From Candidatus Aminicenantota bacterium (lineage in GTDB: Bacteria; Acidobacteriota; Aminicenantia; Aminicenantales; Saccharicenantaceae), in NCBI GenBank assembly GCA_017999365.1, contig JAGNLW010000002.1, positions 43,501 to 107,500 of the forward strand: a stretch of DNA of 64,000 nucleotides. The letters are read 5' to 3'. The notes below the pieces were generated by a model. It ran no database searches. It was not told the origin of the DNA and worked only from the letters and a program-made list of their open reading frames with translations. Of this stretch, positions 12,579 to 22,064 are shown one piece after another (positions within the stretch are counted from its first letter, which is position 1; each line of letters opens with the position of its first letter). The translations under genes and the position numbers were made by a program.

Positions 12579-15368
12579 TCAGTCGGCGTCCTTGACGCAG
12601 CGGAAGCCGACCGTGGCCACGCGGTCGAGGCCGGGGGCGACGAGGAGCAGGATCTGGACCCGGTCGACGGCGAGGGGCCCGCTCTTGACGTACCACTCGC
12701 TCGTCTCGGGGGCATAGAAGCTGCCGCCCCGGATAATGCCGTACCGGTAGACGCCGTTGTCGTAGACGTCGTCCATCATCTGCCAGATATTGCCGACCAT
12801 GTCGAGGACGTCGAACGGGCTGGCGCCCTTGGGAAAAGCCGTGACCGGGGTCGTCTTATTGAGCTTGTCGTTGCAGCGACCGGACTCCATCTTCGCGCCC
12901 CAGGGGAAAGGCCGTCCGTCGCGCCCCTGGGCGGCGTACTGCCACTCGGCTTCGGTCGGCAGGCGCTTGCCGGCCCAGCGGGCGTAAGCCCTGGCATCCT
13001 CGAGCGACACCCAGCGCACGGGGTGGTCGCCTTGGCCGGCCGGAGGCTTTCCGTCCACCCAGTGCTTGAGGAAATTGGACCGGTCGGCCGGCGCGTAGCC
13101 GGTGGCGTCGAGGAAGGCCTTGAAGGCGCCGTTCGTGACCGGCGTGCGGTCCATGAAGAAGCGCCGCATCCCGATCGTCCGGGGCTTGGTCGTGTCGGGA
13201 TATGGGATGATGGGATTGGCGTCGTCGGGATTGCCGGCCGTCCGGAAGACGAACGTCCCGGCCGGGACCTCGACCATCCCCGCCGGCGCCTTGGCGGCCG
13301 GGGCCGTCCGCTCGACCTTGGTGACGAGGCGCGGATAGGCCAGCGGCAGGCGGACGACGCGTTCGTCGAGGATCTCGCCGCGCGGGTCGAAGAGCTGGAC
13401 GACGAACTTCTCCTCGCGGAAGCCGAAGGGATCGTGCAGGGCGATCGTCCGTTTTTCCGTCCCGAACACGGCCGCGGGCTCGGAGTAGGACGGGTTCCCG
13501 GCCGAAACGGCCACGCGGCTGCCGGCCGGGGCGGCCGGGGCTTCGAAGGTCACGAGCTCGCCGTCGGCCTCGACCCGCAGGATAGCGGGCAGGACGGCGA
13601 CGCAGTCCACGCTCCCCTCGCGGCGGGTCCCGAGCCAGGCGGCGTCGAAGGCGGCCGCCTCGACGGGCGTGTACGTCTTCCCGTCGCGGACGACCGGCTC
13701 GAGCTCCTCGTGGTTCCAGAGACCGACGAGGTGGGCGCCCTTCGGGACCTCCGCTTCGAAAAGCGGCCCCTTATATCCCTCGGGCCTCAGGCTGTAGACG
13801 GTCCAGACGGTCTTGGCGCCGTCGCGCCAGCGGTTGGCCCACAGGCCGTCCTCGACCGTGGGCACGAGCGGCTCCCAGGCCGGGTCGAGGAAGGCCGACG
13901 AGCTCTCGCGCAGGAGCTTGGTCGTCCGGCCGAGATAGCGGAGGTCCTCCTCGATCCAGTCGGGCCGGCCGGGACGCATGGTGTTGATCTCGGAGCCGTA
14001 GCCGTTGAAGAAGGCCACGGCCGCCTCGCGGTGGAGCGGCCCCTCGGCCAGCTGGAGCACCCGGAAGATGGCGAAGTCGGGCCGCATGAACTTGTTCATG
14101 TTGAGCGGCGGCGGCATATAGAGGGCGTCGTGGACGCGGCCCGAGACGATGCCGGGCATGTCCCGCGGCACGGCCATGCCCTCGCTGTACATGACGATGC
14201 CCGGCTTGACCCGGTCGGCCGCGGCCTGGAACTCGCGGCTCGACTCGCCGCGCGTGTCGAGGACGACGCCGTCGGCGTCGAGCGTCCGCAGCATGTCCTC
14301 CATGCCGGCGATGTGGTCCTCGTGCCGGGTGCTGGAGTCCCAGGGATTGTAGGAGATGAAATACTTCTTGCCCAGGCTGTGGGCCAGGTCGGCCTGGCGC
14401 CGGAGCTCGGCCAGCCCGCCCGGCAGGTCGCGGTACATGTCCCACTGGTTGCGCTCGTCGAGGCCCAGGCGCGGCCAGGTCGGCCAGATGGTGAAGATGT
14501 CGACAGGGCCGAGCGTCCTGTCCCAAGCCGTCAGGGTCCCGTCGTAGGCGTATTTCGCGGCGTCGCCGTCGTAATAGGCCCGGTCCCAGGCGAACCGCAG
14601 GACCATGAGATAGGCCCGGCGGACCCAGGCCAGGTCGGCGCGCCGGAACAGGGCGTCGTCGAACCTGTCGAGGTCGTAGAGGTAGCGCTCGCGGAACATG
14701 ATCTCGAGGCCGCGCCGCCAGCCGCCGTCGTGGGCCTCGAGATGGAGGGCATACTCGACCGACCCGCCCGGCTCGAGGGTCGCGGCCCAGCGGGTCCGTT
14801 GGGCCTTGTCCGTCTTGATCCGCCGGGCGATGGCCGAGAGGGTCGGCCCCGCGGCGAGGTCGAGGGAGGCGAAGCCCATGGACCAGGCGTTGTCGGGCAG
14901 CAGGACCCCGACCGGGCGCAGCCCCGGGCGGAAGAGCTGGGTCCGGTCGAGCGTGTGCGGCTCCTCGTTCGGAAGCCCGGCGGTGATGAAGGCCCGGTCG
15001 TCCGCCTGGCCCAGCGGGACGAGGTTCTCGAGCGTGATCCTGCCTTTCGTCCCGTTGCGGAAGACGACGGTGAGCTTGACGCCCGGCGCGAAGCCGGGGT
15101 CCGCGGCGACCGAGAGCGACAGGCCCGCGGGCAATCTCGAAGCCAACGCGGGTTTGCCGTCGACGAGGAGCGAGAAGAGTGGCAGAGGCGCGGGCAGAGC
15201 GATCCTCGCGCCGTTCGCGAGCGTCAGGCCCTTGACGGCCGTGCCAGCCCCGGCCGGGCCCGTCAGCTCGACCGACCGCAGGCCCGTCTCCCCCGCCCCG
15301 GCCGCAGGCCGAACCGCGAACAGGGCCGCCCCGATGAGGGCGGCCGCCGTCATCCTTGGCGCGCGCAT
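12579..15368 (-). CDS. Secreted TIM-barrel glycosidase-like protein fused to a sulfatase-modifying-factor domain
   Basis: A 929-residue exported protein. After a signal peptide (MRAPRMTAAALIGAALFAV) come a beta-sandwich-like region and a TIM-barrel-like stretch (VDIFTIWPTWPRLGLDERNQ, ISYNPWDSS, DGVVLDTRGES) reminiscent of family 36/97-type glycosidases. The last ~240 residues are a SUMF1/formylglycine-generating-enzyme-type domain (VEVPAGTFVF, RLPTEAEWQYAAQGRDG, MVGNIWQM, IRGGSF, GFRC). The paired active-site cysteines of true FGE are not present after GGSF (GGSFYAPETSEWY), so this domain is probably a binding scaffold. The start was chosen for AAGGAG 9 nt upstream. Likely acts on glycans; substrate unknown. 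Confidence 0.75.
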   Translation of the reverse strand: MRAPRMTAAALIGAALFAVRPAAGAGETGLRSVELTGPAGAGTAVKGLTLANGARIALPAPLPLFSLLVDGKPALASRLPAGLSLSVAADPGFAPGVKLTVVFRNGTKGRITLENLVPLGQADDRAFITAGLPNEEPHTLDRTQLFRPGLRPVGVLLPDNAWSMGFASLDLAAGPTLSAIARRIKTDKAQRTRWAATLEPGGSVEYALHLEAHDGGWRRGLEIMFRERYLYDLDRFDDALFRRADLAWVRRAYLMVLRFAWDRAYYDGDAAKYAYDGTLTAWDRTLGPVDIFTIWPTWPRLGLDERNQWDMYRDLPGGLAELRRQADLAHSLGKKYFISYNPWDSSTRHEDHIAGMEDMLRTLDADGVVLDTRGESSREFQAAADRVKPGIVMYSEGMAVPRDMPGIVSGRVHDALYMPPPLNMNKFMRPDFAIFRVLQLAEGPLHREAAVAFFNGYGSEINTMRPGRPDWIEEDLRYLGRTTKLLRESSSAFLDPAWEPLVPTVEDGLWANRWRDGAKTVWTVYSLRPEGYKGPLFEAEVPKGAHLVGLWNHEELEPVVRDGKTYTPVEAAAFDAAWLGTRREGSVDCVAVLPAILRVEADGELVTFEAPAAPAGSRVAVSAGNPSYSEPAAVFGTEKRTIALHDPFGFREEKFVVQLFDPRGEILDERVVRLPLAYPRLVTKVERTAPAAKAPAGMVEVPAGTFVFRTAGNPDDANPIIPYPDTTKPRTIGMRRFFMDRTPVTNGAFKAFLDATGYAPADRSNFLKHWVDGKPPAGQGDHPVRWVSLEDARAYARWAGKRLPTEAEWQYAAQGRDGRPFPWGAKMESGRCNDKLNKTTPVTAFPKGASPFDVLDMVGNIWQMMDDVYDNGVYRYGIIRGGSFYAPETSEWYVKSGPLAVDRVQILLLVAPGLDRVATVGFRCVKDAD

Positions 15369-15392
15369 GGCCGCGGGCTCCTTGCCCACCCT

Positions 15393-15794
15393 CTAGAGGG
15401 GTGTGATCTCGACGGTGCCGATGGGCCGGAAGTTGGCGATGATGGCGATCCCGGTGATGCCCTTGGCATGGACGCTGCCTTCGGCGTTGACCACGCGGAC
15501 CGAGAAATTCGTTCCCGGGGTCAGGGACAGCGCGTTCATCATGATCTGCGGGTCGGGCTGGTGGTCGTTCCCGGCCTGGAAGGTGATCACGGCCGTCATC
15601 TTCTTGGCCGTCGTCGCCTCGTTGGCGAAGAGGCGGACGATCACGGCGTTGTTCTGGTAGGCGTACTGATAGCCGGTGACCTGGCCGGTGAAGGACTGGC
15701 CGTCCTTGAACTCGATCCGGAGCTCGGTCACTTTAGCCGCCGCAGGGGCACACAGGGCCAGGATCAGGGCGCAGACGATGACGGTCTTCTTCAT
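15393..15794 (-). CDS. Small secreted protein of unknown function
   Basis: A 133-residue protein with a clear signal peptide (MKKTVIVCALILALCAPAAA) and a beta-rich mature part without recognised motifs. AAGGAGG stands 6 nt before the ATG. It is 24 nt upstream of the TIM-barrel/SUMF1 gene on the same strand, so the two are probably co-transcribed. I do not recognise the family. Confidence 0.8.
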   Translation of the reverse strand: MKKTVIVCALILALCAPAAAKVTELRIEFKDGQSFTGQVTGYQYAYQNNAVIVRLFANEATTAKKMTAVITFQAGNDHQPDPQIMMNALSLTPGTNFSVRVVNAEGSVHAKGITGIAIIANFRPIGTVEITPL

Positions 15795-15887
15795 AAGGAA
15801 CCTCCTTGTTTTGTCATCGAAGCGAGTCTAACACAGATCGCGGGCGTCCGGAATCCGCCGGATGGCCCCGATGCTCCCGAGGCCGTC

Positions 15888-17036
15888 TCAGCGCAGGCGT
15901 TCCCAGCCGAGGGCGCGCTTGAGGATCCTCTCGGAGACGACCCGCACGCCCAGCCCGGGCCCGGACGGGACCACGATGAAGCCGTCGGCGTCGAGGACGA
16001 CCGGCGGTTCGGCGATGTCCTCGTCGAAATAGTTGGACGTCTCGGAGGTGTCCCCGGGCAGGCTGAAACCCTCGGCCGTCTGGAGATGGATGTTGACGGC
16101 GCGGCCGACGCCGGTCTCGTCCATGCCGCCCGACCAGACCCCGATGCCGCGGTCGGCGCAGTAATGGGCGATGCGCATGGATTCCATCAGTCCGCCGACC
16201 CGCCCCTGCTTGATGTTGACGATGCGGCAGGCGCCGAGCCCGACGGCCGCGGCCGCGTCGGCCAGGCCGTGGATGGATTCGTCGAGACAGAGGGCGGTCT
16301 TCATCTCCCGCTGGAGCAGGGCGTGCTCGAAGATGTCGCTATAGGACAGCGGCTGCTCGACCATCATCAGGCCGAAGTCGTCGAGCCGCCGGAGGTGGGC
16401 GGCATCGGCCAGGGTGTAGTCGCCGTTGGCGTCGACCATGAGGGGCAGGTCCGGGAAGCGCTCGCGGACGGCCGCGACCCAGTCGACGTCCTGGCCCTTC
16501 TTGACCTTCATCTTGACGCGGTGATACTTGCGGGCCACGGCGCCTTCGACCGCGGCCAGGAGCTCCTCCTTCGTCTCCTTGAGCCCGATGCTCAGGCCGG
16601 ACGGGATGCGCCGGACGGGGCGCCCCATCAGCTCGTGGAGCGGCACACCCTTCTGCATGGCGATGAGGATCAGGAGCCCGTTCTCGAGGGTGGCTTTGGC
16701 CATGCCGTGGCCGCGGACGCGGCGGAACCGGCCGTCGAGCTCGCCCATCGTCAGCCCCGGTTCGACCATCCCGAGCAGGAAGTCCTTGATGATGTGGCGG
16801 GCCGTGGCGTTGGTCTCGTAAAAATAGAACGGATCGGGATCGGAGACGCATTCGCTCCAGGCCACGGCGCCCCCGGACTCGAGGCGCATCAGCATGGCCT
16901 CCTTGTCGGTCCAGGTGTAGACGCTGGTCCCGAACGGGGCCACGAACGGCAGGCGGACCGTGACCAGGTCGAACCGGTCGACCTTGGGGACGGCCAGGGC
17001 CTCGAGCGCGGCGGCGGCGGACGGTCCGGCGGTCAT
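15888..17036 (-). CDS. menC: o-Succinylbenzoate synthase / N-succinylamino acid racemase (enolase superfamily)
   Basis: A 382-residue enolase-superfamily enzyme. The barrel motifs are in order: KMKVK (general acid/base Lys), VDANGDY (first metal Asp), VEQP (metal Glu), LDESI (metal Asp), VNIKQGRVGG (second catalytic Lys) and the closing WSGGMDETGVGR. This is the signature of the OSBS/NSAR branch, which makes o-succinylbenzoate for menaquinone or racemises N-succinyl amino acids. No other menaquinone gene is near, and the surroundings are peptide-degradation genes, so the racemase role is equally possible. GGGAGG lies 5 nt before the ATG, overlapping the stop of the preceding gene. Confidence 0.85.
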   Translation of the reverse strand: MTAGPSAAAALEALAVPKVDRFDLVTVRLPFVAPFGTSVYTWTDKEAMLMRLESGGAVAWSECVSDPDPFYFYETNATARHIIKDFLLGMVEPGLTMGELDGRFRRVRGHGMAKATLENGLLILIAMQKGVPLHELMGRPVRRIPSGLSIGLKETKEELLAAVEGAVARKYHRVKMKVKKGQDVDWVAAVRERFPDLPLMVDANGDYTLADAAHLRRLDDFGLMMVEQPLSYSDIFEHALLQREMKTALCLDESIHGLADAAAAVGLGACRIVNIKQGRVGGLMESMRIAHYCADRGIGVWSGGMDETGVGRAVNIHLQTAEGFSLPGDTSETSNYFDEDIAEPPVVLDADGFIVVPSGPGLGVRVVSERILKRALGWERLR

Positions 17037-17046
17037 CGGGGCCTCC

Positions 17047-18624
17047 CTAATTCCCGTCCCGGTTGACGGCCTTGAAGATGGCCCCCAGGACGTGCTCGAC
17101 GTCGACGGTCAGGCCGTAGACGAAGGAGGTCTTGGAGAAGGGCTCCCCGGGGTCCTCCGGGACGTTCTTGTCGGACCGGAAGCCCACGCCGGCGTAGATC
17201 TCGGCGACGTTGAACATCTTGTAGCTCAGCCCGGCCGAATAGAGGGCCGGGCTCATGGACGGCACGACGCCGATACCGAGCCCGAGCGGGAAGGTCCGGA
17301 CCGGACGGGAGTCGAGCGACAGCCGGGCCGCGTCGGTCTGGGCCAGCCAGACGACCTTGACGTAGGTCGGGCGGGCGGGCAGCGCGGCGTCCTCGGCGCT
17401 CAGGGCCTGGAGCCGGACCGCCCCCCGGGTCACGAAGCGGGGGCCGCGGTCCGGAAGGTCGGCCCGGAACTTGAAGCGGACGGAATAGAAGACCTGGGGC
17501 CCGGCGTCCTTGGTCATGACCGCGCCGAAGTGCAGGCCCGGATTGGCCGGCAGGATGCCGGCGACGATGTTGACGACCGGCACGGTCGCCGCGAGCTGCT
17601 GGAACAGGGACACGACCGAGGCGGGCGCTCCCTGGAGGTTCGTGAGGCCGGCAAAGGCGTCGCCGAAGTCGACTTTCTTGGTCACATCCTCGAGGATCTC
17701 AGCCATCTCCTCCTCGGGTGGGGCCTCTTTGGTCAGGGTCAGGTCCTGGCGGCTGCGGACGCCGTAGCGGACCGGGACGTACTGGGGTTCCATGATGACT
17801 AGGCCGGCCCGGTTCGCGGTGTCGCCGGGTCTGCCGGCCTGGGCGATCTCCAGGCGATAGTCCCCGCCGAGGTCCTTGTCGGCCGGAAGCGACGGGAAGC
17901 AGTAGAAGGGATGGTCCTTGAGCGCGAAGGCCGCGACCTCTTTCCCCTCGCCGTCCTTGAGCCGGACGGTCAATCCGGGATGGACCTTGAGCCAATCCCC
18001 CTCGACGGGAGTGCCGTCGGCGAAGACCAGGTTGACGAAGCCTTCGACCCCGGTCATGGCCGCGGCCACGCGTTCGTTCAGACGATCCTCGAAGCCGGTC
18101 TTCCCGGCCTCGAAGGTCAGGGCCACTTCGGCCCGCCTCTTGTTCTCCGGATCGGTGCCGGGGAAAGCGACGCGCAGGCCGAACCCGGGCGCCCCGGGGT
18201 CCGTGAGATCGGGCAGCGTCCCGAGCTGCGACAGCAGAGCGTCCACGACCTCGGTCCAGACGACCAGGGCCCGCTTGTCGTCGGGGGGCAGGCCCAGATT
18301 GCGGCGGATGGCCCGCCAGCGCTCGGCCGGCTCCATTCGCCCCAAACGGAGGGCCAGGGCCATGTCGATGTCCCAGGTCCGTCCGGGCGTGAGCCGCGCT
18401 TCGTCGGGAGGAGCGAACAAGACACGGGCGAACCGCGTCGGGTCGTCCGCCACGGCCACGGTCTTCCCGACCGGGATGGCCACGGCGCGGACGGCGGGGG
18501 CCGGCGCGTCCTGGTCGAGGGGATCCTGGCCGAGCGGGTCCTCCTGGGCGGCCACAGGCGAAGCCAGACCTGCCAAGAGGATCAGGGCCAGGGGCAGAAC
18601 GGTCCGGGCGAAGGAACGGGTCAT
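17047..18624 (-). CDS. Exported protein of unknown function, possible outer-membrane C-terminus
   Basis: A 525-residue protein with signal peptide (TRSFARTVLPLALILLAGLA, cleavage after VAA). Much of the frame upstream of this ATG is spurious; the start at 18624 has GAGGAG 7 nt upstream and a promoter about 40 bp away. The middle holds beta-rich segments (VNLVFADGTPVEGDW, FKFRADLPDRGPRF). The last ~90 residues (LGLGIGVVPSMSPALYSAGLSYKMF and beyond) alternate like beta-barrel strands. It lies directly upstream of menC and is probably co-transcribed. No known family recognised. Confidence 0.78.
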   Translation of the reverse strand: MTRSFARTVLPLALILLAGLASPVAAQEDPLGQDPLDQDAPAPAVRAVAIPVGKTVAVADDPTRFARVLFAPPDEARLTPGRTWDIDMALALRLGRMEPAERWRAIRRNLGLPPDDKRALVVWTEVVDALLSQLGTLPDLTDPGAPGFGLRVAFPGTDPENKRRAEVALTFEAGKTGFEDRLNERVAAAMTGVEGFVNLVFADGTPVEGDWLKVHPGLTVRLKDGEGKEVAAFALKDHPFYCFPSLPADKDLGGDYRLEIAQAGRPGDTANRAGLVIMEPQYVPVRYGVRSRQDLTLTKEAPPEEEMAEILEDVTKKVDFGDAFAGLTNLQGAPASVVSLFQQLAATVPVVNIVAGILPANPGLHFGAVMTKDAGPQVFYSVRFKFRADLPDRGPRFVTRGAVRLQALSAEDAALPARPTYVKVVWLAQTDAARLSLDSRPVRTFPLGLGIGVVPSMSPALYSAGLSYKMFNVAEIYAGVGFRSDKNVPEDPGEPFSKTSFVYGLTVDVEHVLGAIFKAVNRDGN

Positions 18625-18660
18625 GTCGTCTCTCCTCGGGCGCGTCATGGGCGGAAGGCC

Positions 18661-18690
18661 ACTATACGCCGGGTCTCGAAAGACTGTCAA
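18661..18690 (-). promoter_or_regulatory. Promoter of the 17047-18624 gene
   Basis: Minus strand TTGACA (18685-18690), 18 bp spacer, TATAGT (18661-18666). Predicted transcription start is about 30 nt before the ATG at 18624. Confidence 0.7.
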
Positions 18691-18763
18691 CGCGCCGAAG
18701 GAAACCAAAAGGCGTCCCGTTACGTCTAAACCCATGGATGTTTCCATATCCACGGAGGAACCC

Positions 18764-21700
18764 ATGCCGCTCTCCCGCCGTCCCGTCGTCAAGACCGCCT
18801 GCCTGACGCTCGTCCTCGCCGCCGCCCTCTTGGCCGCGGCCACCCCGCTGGCCGCCCAGGACCGGCCGCTCTGGCTGAGGTATCCGGCCGTCTCCCCCGA
18901 CGGCTCGACCATCCTGTTCTGCTACCAGGGCGATATCTACCGGGTCCCGGCCGCCGGCGGCCAGGCCCTGCCCCTGACCCTCAGCGAGGCCTACGACTAC
19001 GCCCCCGTCTGGAGCCACGACGGGAGATCGATCGCCTTCGCCTCCGACCGCTACGGCAACTTCGACGTCTTCCTCATGCCGGCGGGCGGCGGCGAAGCCA
19101 AGCGCCTGACCTTCCACTCCGGGGCCGACATCCCCAGCGGCTTCAGCGCGGACGACAAGGCCGTCCTCTTCAGCGCGACCCGCCAGGACGCGGCGGCCAA
19201 CGTCCAGTTCCCGATGGGCGCTCTGCCGGAGCTCTACAGCGCCCCGGTCGCCGGCGGCGAGGCCGCGCTCGTCATGACCCAACCGGCCATCGCGGCCGTC
19301 GTCGACGGCGCCGGCACCAAGGTCCTCTACCACGACCAGAAGGGCTACGAGAGCGAGTGGCGCAAGCACCACACCTCGGCCATCGCCCGCGACGTCTGGG
19401 TCTACGACCTCAAGACCGGGAAGAACAGGCAGCTGACGACCTACGAGGGCGAGGACCGCAATCCCGTCTTCGACGGCGACGGCGACGGCTTCTTCTTCCT
19501 GAGCGAGCGCGGCGGCTCCTTCAACGTCTTCAAGAGCTCGCTCGGCCGGCCCGGCGAGGCGGTCGCCGTGACGCGCTTCAACAAAAATCCGGTCCGCTTC
19601 CTGACCAGGGCCTCGAACGGCACGCTCTGCTTCGGGTACGACGGCGAGATCTACACCCTGGCCCCCGGCGCGGCAGAGCCCCGGCGGGTCGAGGTCCGCA
19701 TCGCCCAGGACGGGCGCCAGGTCCTCGAGCGGCCCCTGCCCGTCGGCGGCGGCATCACCGAGATGCGCCTGTCGCCGAACGGCAAGGAGCTGGCCTACGT
19801 CTTCCGCGGCGAGGTCTTCGCCGGCAGCGTCGAGGGCGGCCTGGCCAAGCGAGTCACGAACACCCCCGGCCAGGAGCGCGGCGTGTCCTTCAGCCCCGAC
19901 GGCCGGTCCCTCGTCTACGCGGCCGAGCGCGACAACAACTGGAACGTCTACAGGACCTCGATCGCGCGGGCCGAGGAGCCCTACTTCTACGCTTCGACCG
20001 TCCTCAAGGAGGAACCCGTCGTCGCCACGGCGGCCGAGGAGTTCCAGCCCGAGTTCTCCCCGGACGGCAAGGAGGTCGCCTACCTCGAGGACCGCGTCGT
20101 CCTCAGGGTCGTCGACCTGGCCACCAAGGCCGCCCGGACCATCCTGCCCGCCGACTACAACTATTCCTATGCCGACGGCGACCAGACCTACCGCTGGAGC
20201 CCTGACGGCAAATGGTTCCTGGTCCAGTTCGCCTTCACCCGGCTGTTCACGCCCCAGGTCGGCCTCGTCTCGAGCGACGGCAAGGGCCGCGTCGTCGACC
20301 TGACCAAGAACGGCTTCGGGGCCTTCAACGCCCGCTGGGCCCTGGACGGGACGGCCATGGTCTACGGCTCCAGCCGCGAGGGCGCCGTCAGCACGGCCGG
20401 CGACGCCGTCCAGCTCGACGCCTACGTCTCCTTCTTCACCCGGGCCGCCTACGACCGCTTCCGCCTGGCCAAGGAGGACTTCGCCCTGCTCAAGGAACGG
20501 GAGGACAAGGCCAAGGAGGCCGAGGACAAAGCGGCCAAGGACAAGCCCAAGGGCAAGGAGGCCGGCGTCAAGGCCGCGGAGCCCAAGAAGGACCTCGTCT
20601 TCGAGCTCGAGGGCGTCGAGCGGCGCAAGGTCCGGCTGACCATCCACTCGGCCGACATCGCCGACATGGCCCTCGCCAAGGACGGCGAGAAGCTCTTCTA
20701 CCTGGCCCGCTTCGAGAAGGGCTACGACCTGTGGACGACCGAGACCCGGACCCGCGACACCAAGCTCCTGGCCAAGCTCGGGGCCAACCAGACGGGCATG
20801 GAGATGTCGGCCGACGGAAAATCGCTGTTCGTCTTCGTCGACGGCCGCGTCCTCAAGATCGACCCGTCGAGCGGCAAGTCCGAGCCGGTGGCCGTCGGCG
20901 GCGAGATGGTCCTCGACGCGGCCGCCGAGAAGGCCTACATGTACGACCACATGTGGCGGCAGATGAAGCAGAAGATGCTCGTGGCCGACCTCTACGGGGC
21001 CGACTGGGACGGCGCCTACGCCATCTACAAGAAGTTCCTGCCCTACATCACCAACAACTACGATTACGCCGAGATGGTCTCGGAGCTCCTCGGCGAGATG
21101 AACGTCTCCCACACCGGCTGCTACTATTCGCCGCAGCGGACGCCCACGGCAGACGCGACGGCCTCATTGGGTCTGTTCATGGACTACGGCTTCGCCGGCC
21201 CCGGCCTCAGGGTGGCCGAGGTCCTGGCGGGCGGGCCCCTCGACAAGGCCGGCATCAAGGTCAAGGCCGGGCACGTCGTCGAGAAGATCGACGGCCAGGC
21301 CCTCGACCGGACGGTCGACCACTACCGGCTCCTCAACCGGAAGGCCGGCCAGCTCGTCCTGCTGTCCGTCCTCGATCCGGCGACCGGCGCGCGCTGGGAG
21401 GAGACCGTCAAGCCGGTCTCGCTCGGCGAGGAGGGCGCCCTGCTCTATCAGCGCTGGGTCCTGGCCCGCCGGGCCGAGGTCGACCGCCTGTCGGGGGGGC
21501 GCCTCGGCTACGTCCACGTCCGGAGCATGAACGACGCCAGCTACCGGGTCGTCATCGAGGAGGTCATGGGCCAGAGCGCCGACAAGGAGGCCCTGGTCGT
21601 CGACACGCGCTTCAACGGCGGCGGCAACCTCCACGACCAGCTGGCCGATTTCCTGGCCGGCCGGAAGGTCTTCGACATCGTGCCGCGCGGCCAGCTCGTC

Positions 21701-22048
21701 GGCGTCGAGCCCTACAACAAGTGGATCAAGCCGTCCATCGTCGTCATGGGCGAGAGCAACTACTCCGACGCCCACCTCTTCCCGGTCGAGTACAAGGTCC
21801 GCGGCATCGGACAGACCCTGGGCATGCCCGTGCCCGGCACGGGGACGTTCGTCTGGTGGGAGTCGCAGATCGACCCGACCCTGCGCTTCGGCATCCCCCA
21901 GGGCGGCTGGCGGACGCCCGACGGCAAGCTCTGCGAGAACAACCAGCTCGAGCCCGACGTCAAGGTCAAGAACGACCCGGACGTCATGGCCGCCGGCCGC
22001 GACCAGCAGATCGAGGCCGCGGTCAAGGAGCTGCTGAAGAAGAAGTAA
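18764..22048 (+). CDS. Tricorn-type S41 peptidase (beta-propellers, PDZ, protease core)
   Basis: A 1094-residue exported homologue of archaeal Tricorn, which cuts peptides left by other proteases. Order: signal peptide (CLTLVLAAALLAAATPLAA), two beta-propellers (e.g. WLRYPAVSPDGSTILF; FSPDGRSLVYAAERD), a Lys/Glu-rich linker, a helical region with NVSHTGC that supplies the catalytic His, a PDZ domain (LRVAEVLAGGPLDKAGIKVKAGH) and the S41 core with VDTRFNGGGN and the nucleophile Ser in NYSDAHLFP. GGAGG sits 5 nt before the ATG at 18764; the longer upstream frame is antisense to the neighbouring gene. Length matches Tricorn. The signal peptide places it outside the cytoplasm, unlike archaeal Tricorn. 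Confidence 0.93.
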   Translation: MPLSRRPVVKTACLTLVLAAALLAAATPLAAQDRPLWLRYPAVSPDGSTILFCYQGDIYRVPAAGGQALPLTLSEAYDYAPVWSHDGRSIAFASDRYGNFDVFLMPAGGGEAKRLTFHSGADIPSGFSADDKAVLFSATRQDAAANVQFPMGALPELYSAPVAGGEAALVMTQPAIAAVVDGAGTKVLYHDQKGYESEWRKHHTSAIARDVWVYDLKTGKNRQLTTYEGEDRNPVFDGDGDGFFFLSERGGSFNVFKSSLGRPGEAVAVTRFNKNPVRFLTRASNGTLCFGYDGEIYTLAPGAAEPRRVEVRIAQDGRQVLERPLPVGGGITEMRLSPNGKELAYVFRGEVFAGSVEGGLAKRVTNTPGQERGVSFSPDGRSLVYAAERDNNWNVYRTSIARAEEPYFYASTVLKEEPVVATAAEEFQPEFSPDGKEVAYLEDRVVLRVVDLATKAARTILPADYNYSYADGDQTYRWSPDGKWFLVQFAFTRLFTPQVGLVSSDGKGRVVDLTKNGFGAFNARWALDGTAMVYGSSREGAVSTAGDAVQLDAYVSFFTRAAYDRFRLAKEDFALLKEREDKAKEAEDKAAKDKPKGKEAGVKAAEPKKDLVFELEGVERRKVRLTIHSADIADMALAKDGEKLFYLARFEKGYDLWTTETRTRDTKLLAKLGANQTGMEMSADGKSLFVFVDGRVLKIDPSSGKSEPVAVGGEMVLDAAAEKAYMYDHMWRQMKQKMLVADLYGADWDGAYAIYKKFLPYITNNYDYAEMVSELLGEMNVSHTGCYYSPQRTPTADATASLGLFMDYGFAGPGLRVAEVLAGGPLDKAGIKVKAGHVVEKIDGQALDRTVDHYRLLNRKAGQLVLLSVLDPATGARWEETVKPVSLGEEGALLYQRWVLARRAEVDRLSGGRLGYVHVRSMNDASYRVVIEEVMGQSADKEALVVDTRFNGGGNLHDQLADFLAGRKVFDIVPRGQLVGVEPYNKWIKPSIVVMGESNYSDAHLFPVEYKVRGIGQTLGMPVPGTGTFVWWESQIDPTLRFGIPQGGWRTPDGKLCENNQLEPDVKVKNDPDVMAAGRDQQIEAAVKELLKKK

Positions 22049-22064
22049 AGGCGGGGAGGCCGCC

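Noticed and set aside
12483..17066. A 1527-codon plus-strand frame
   Set aside because: It is antisense to four well-supported minus-strand genes, and its translation is low-complexity and without domains.
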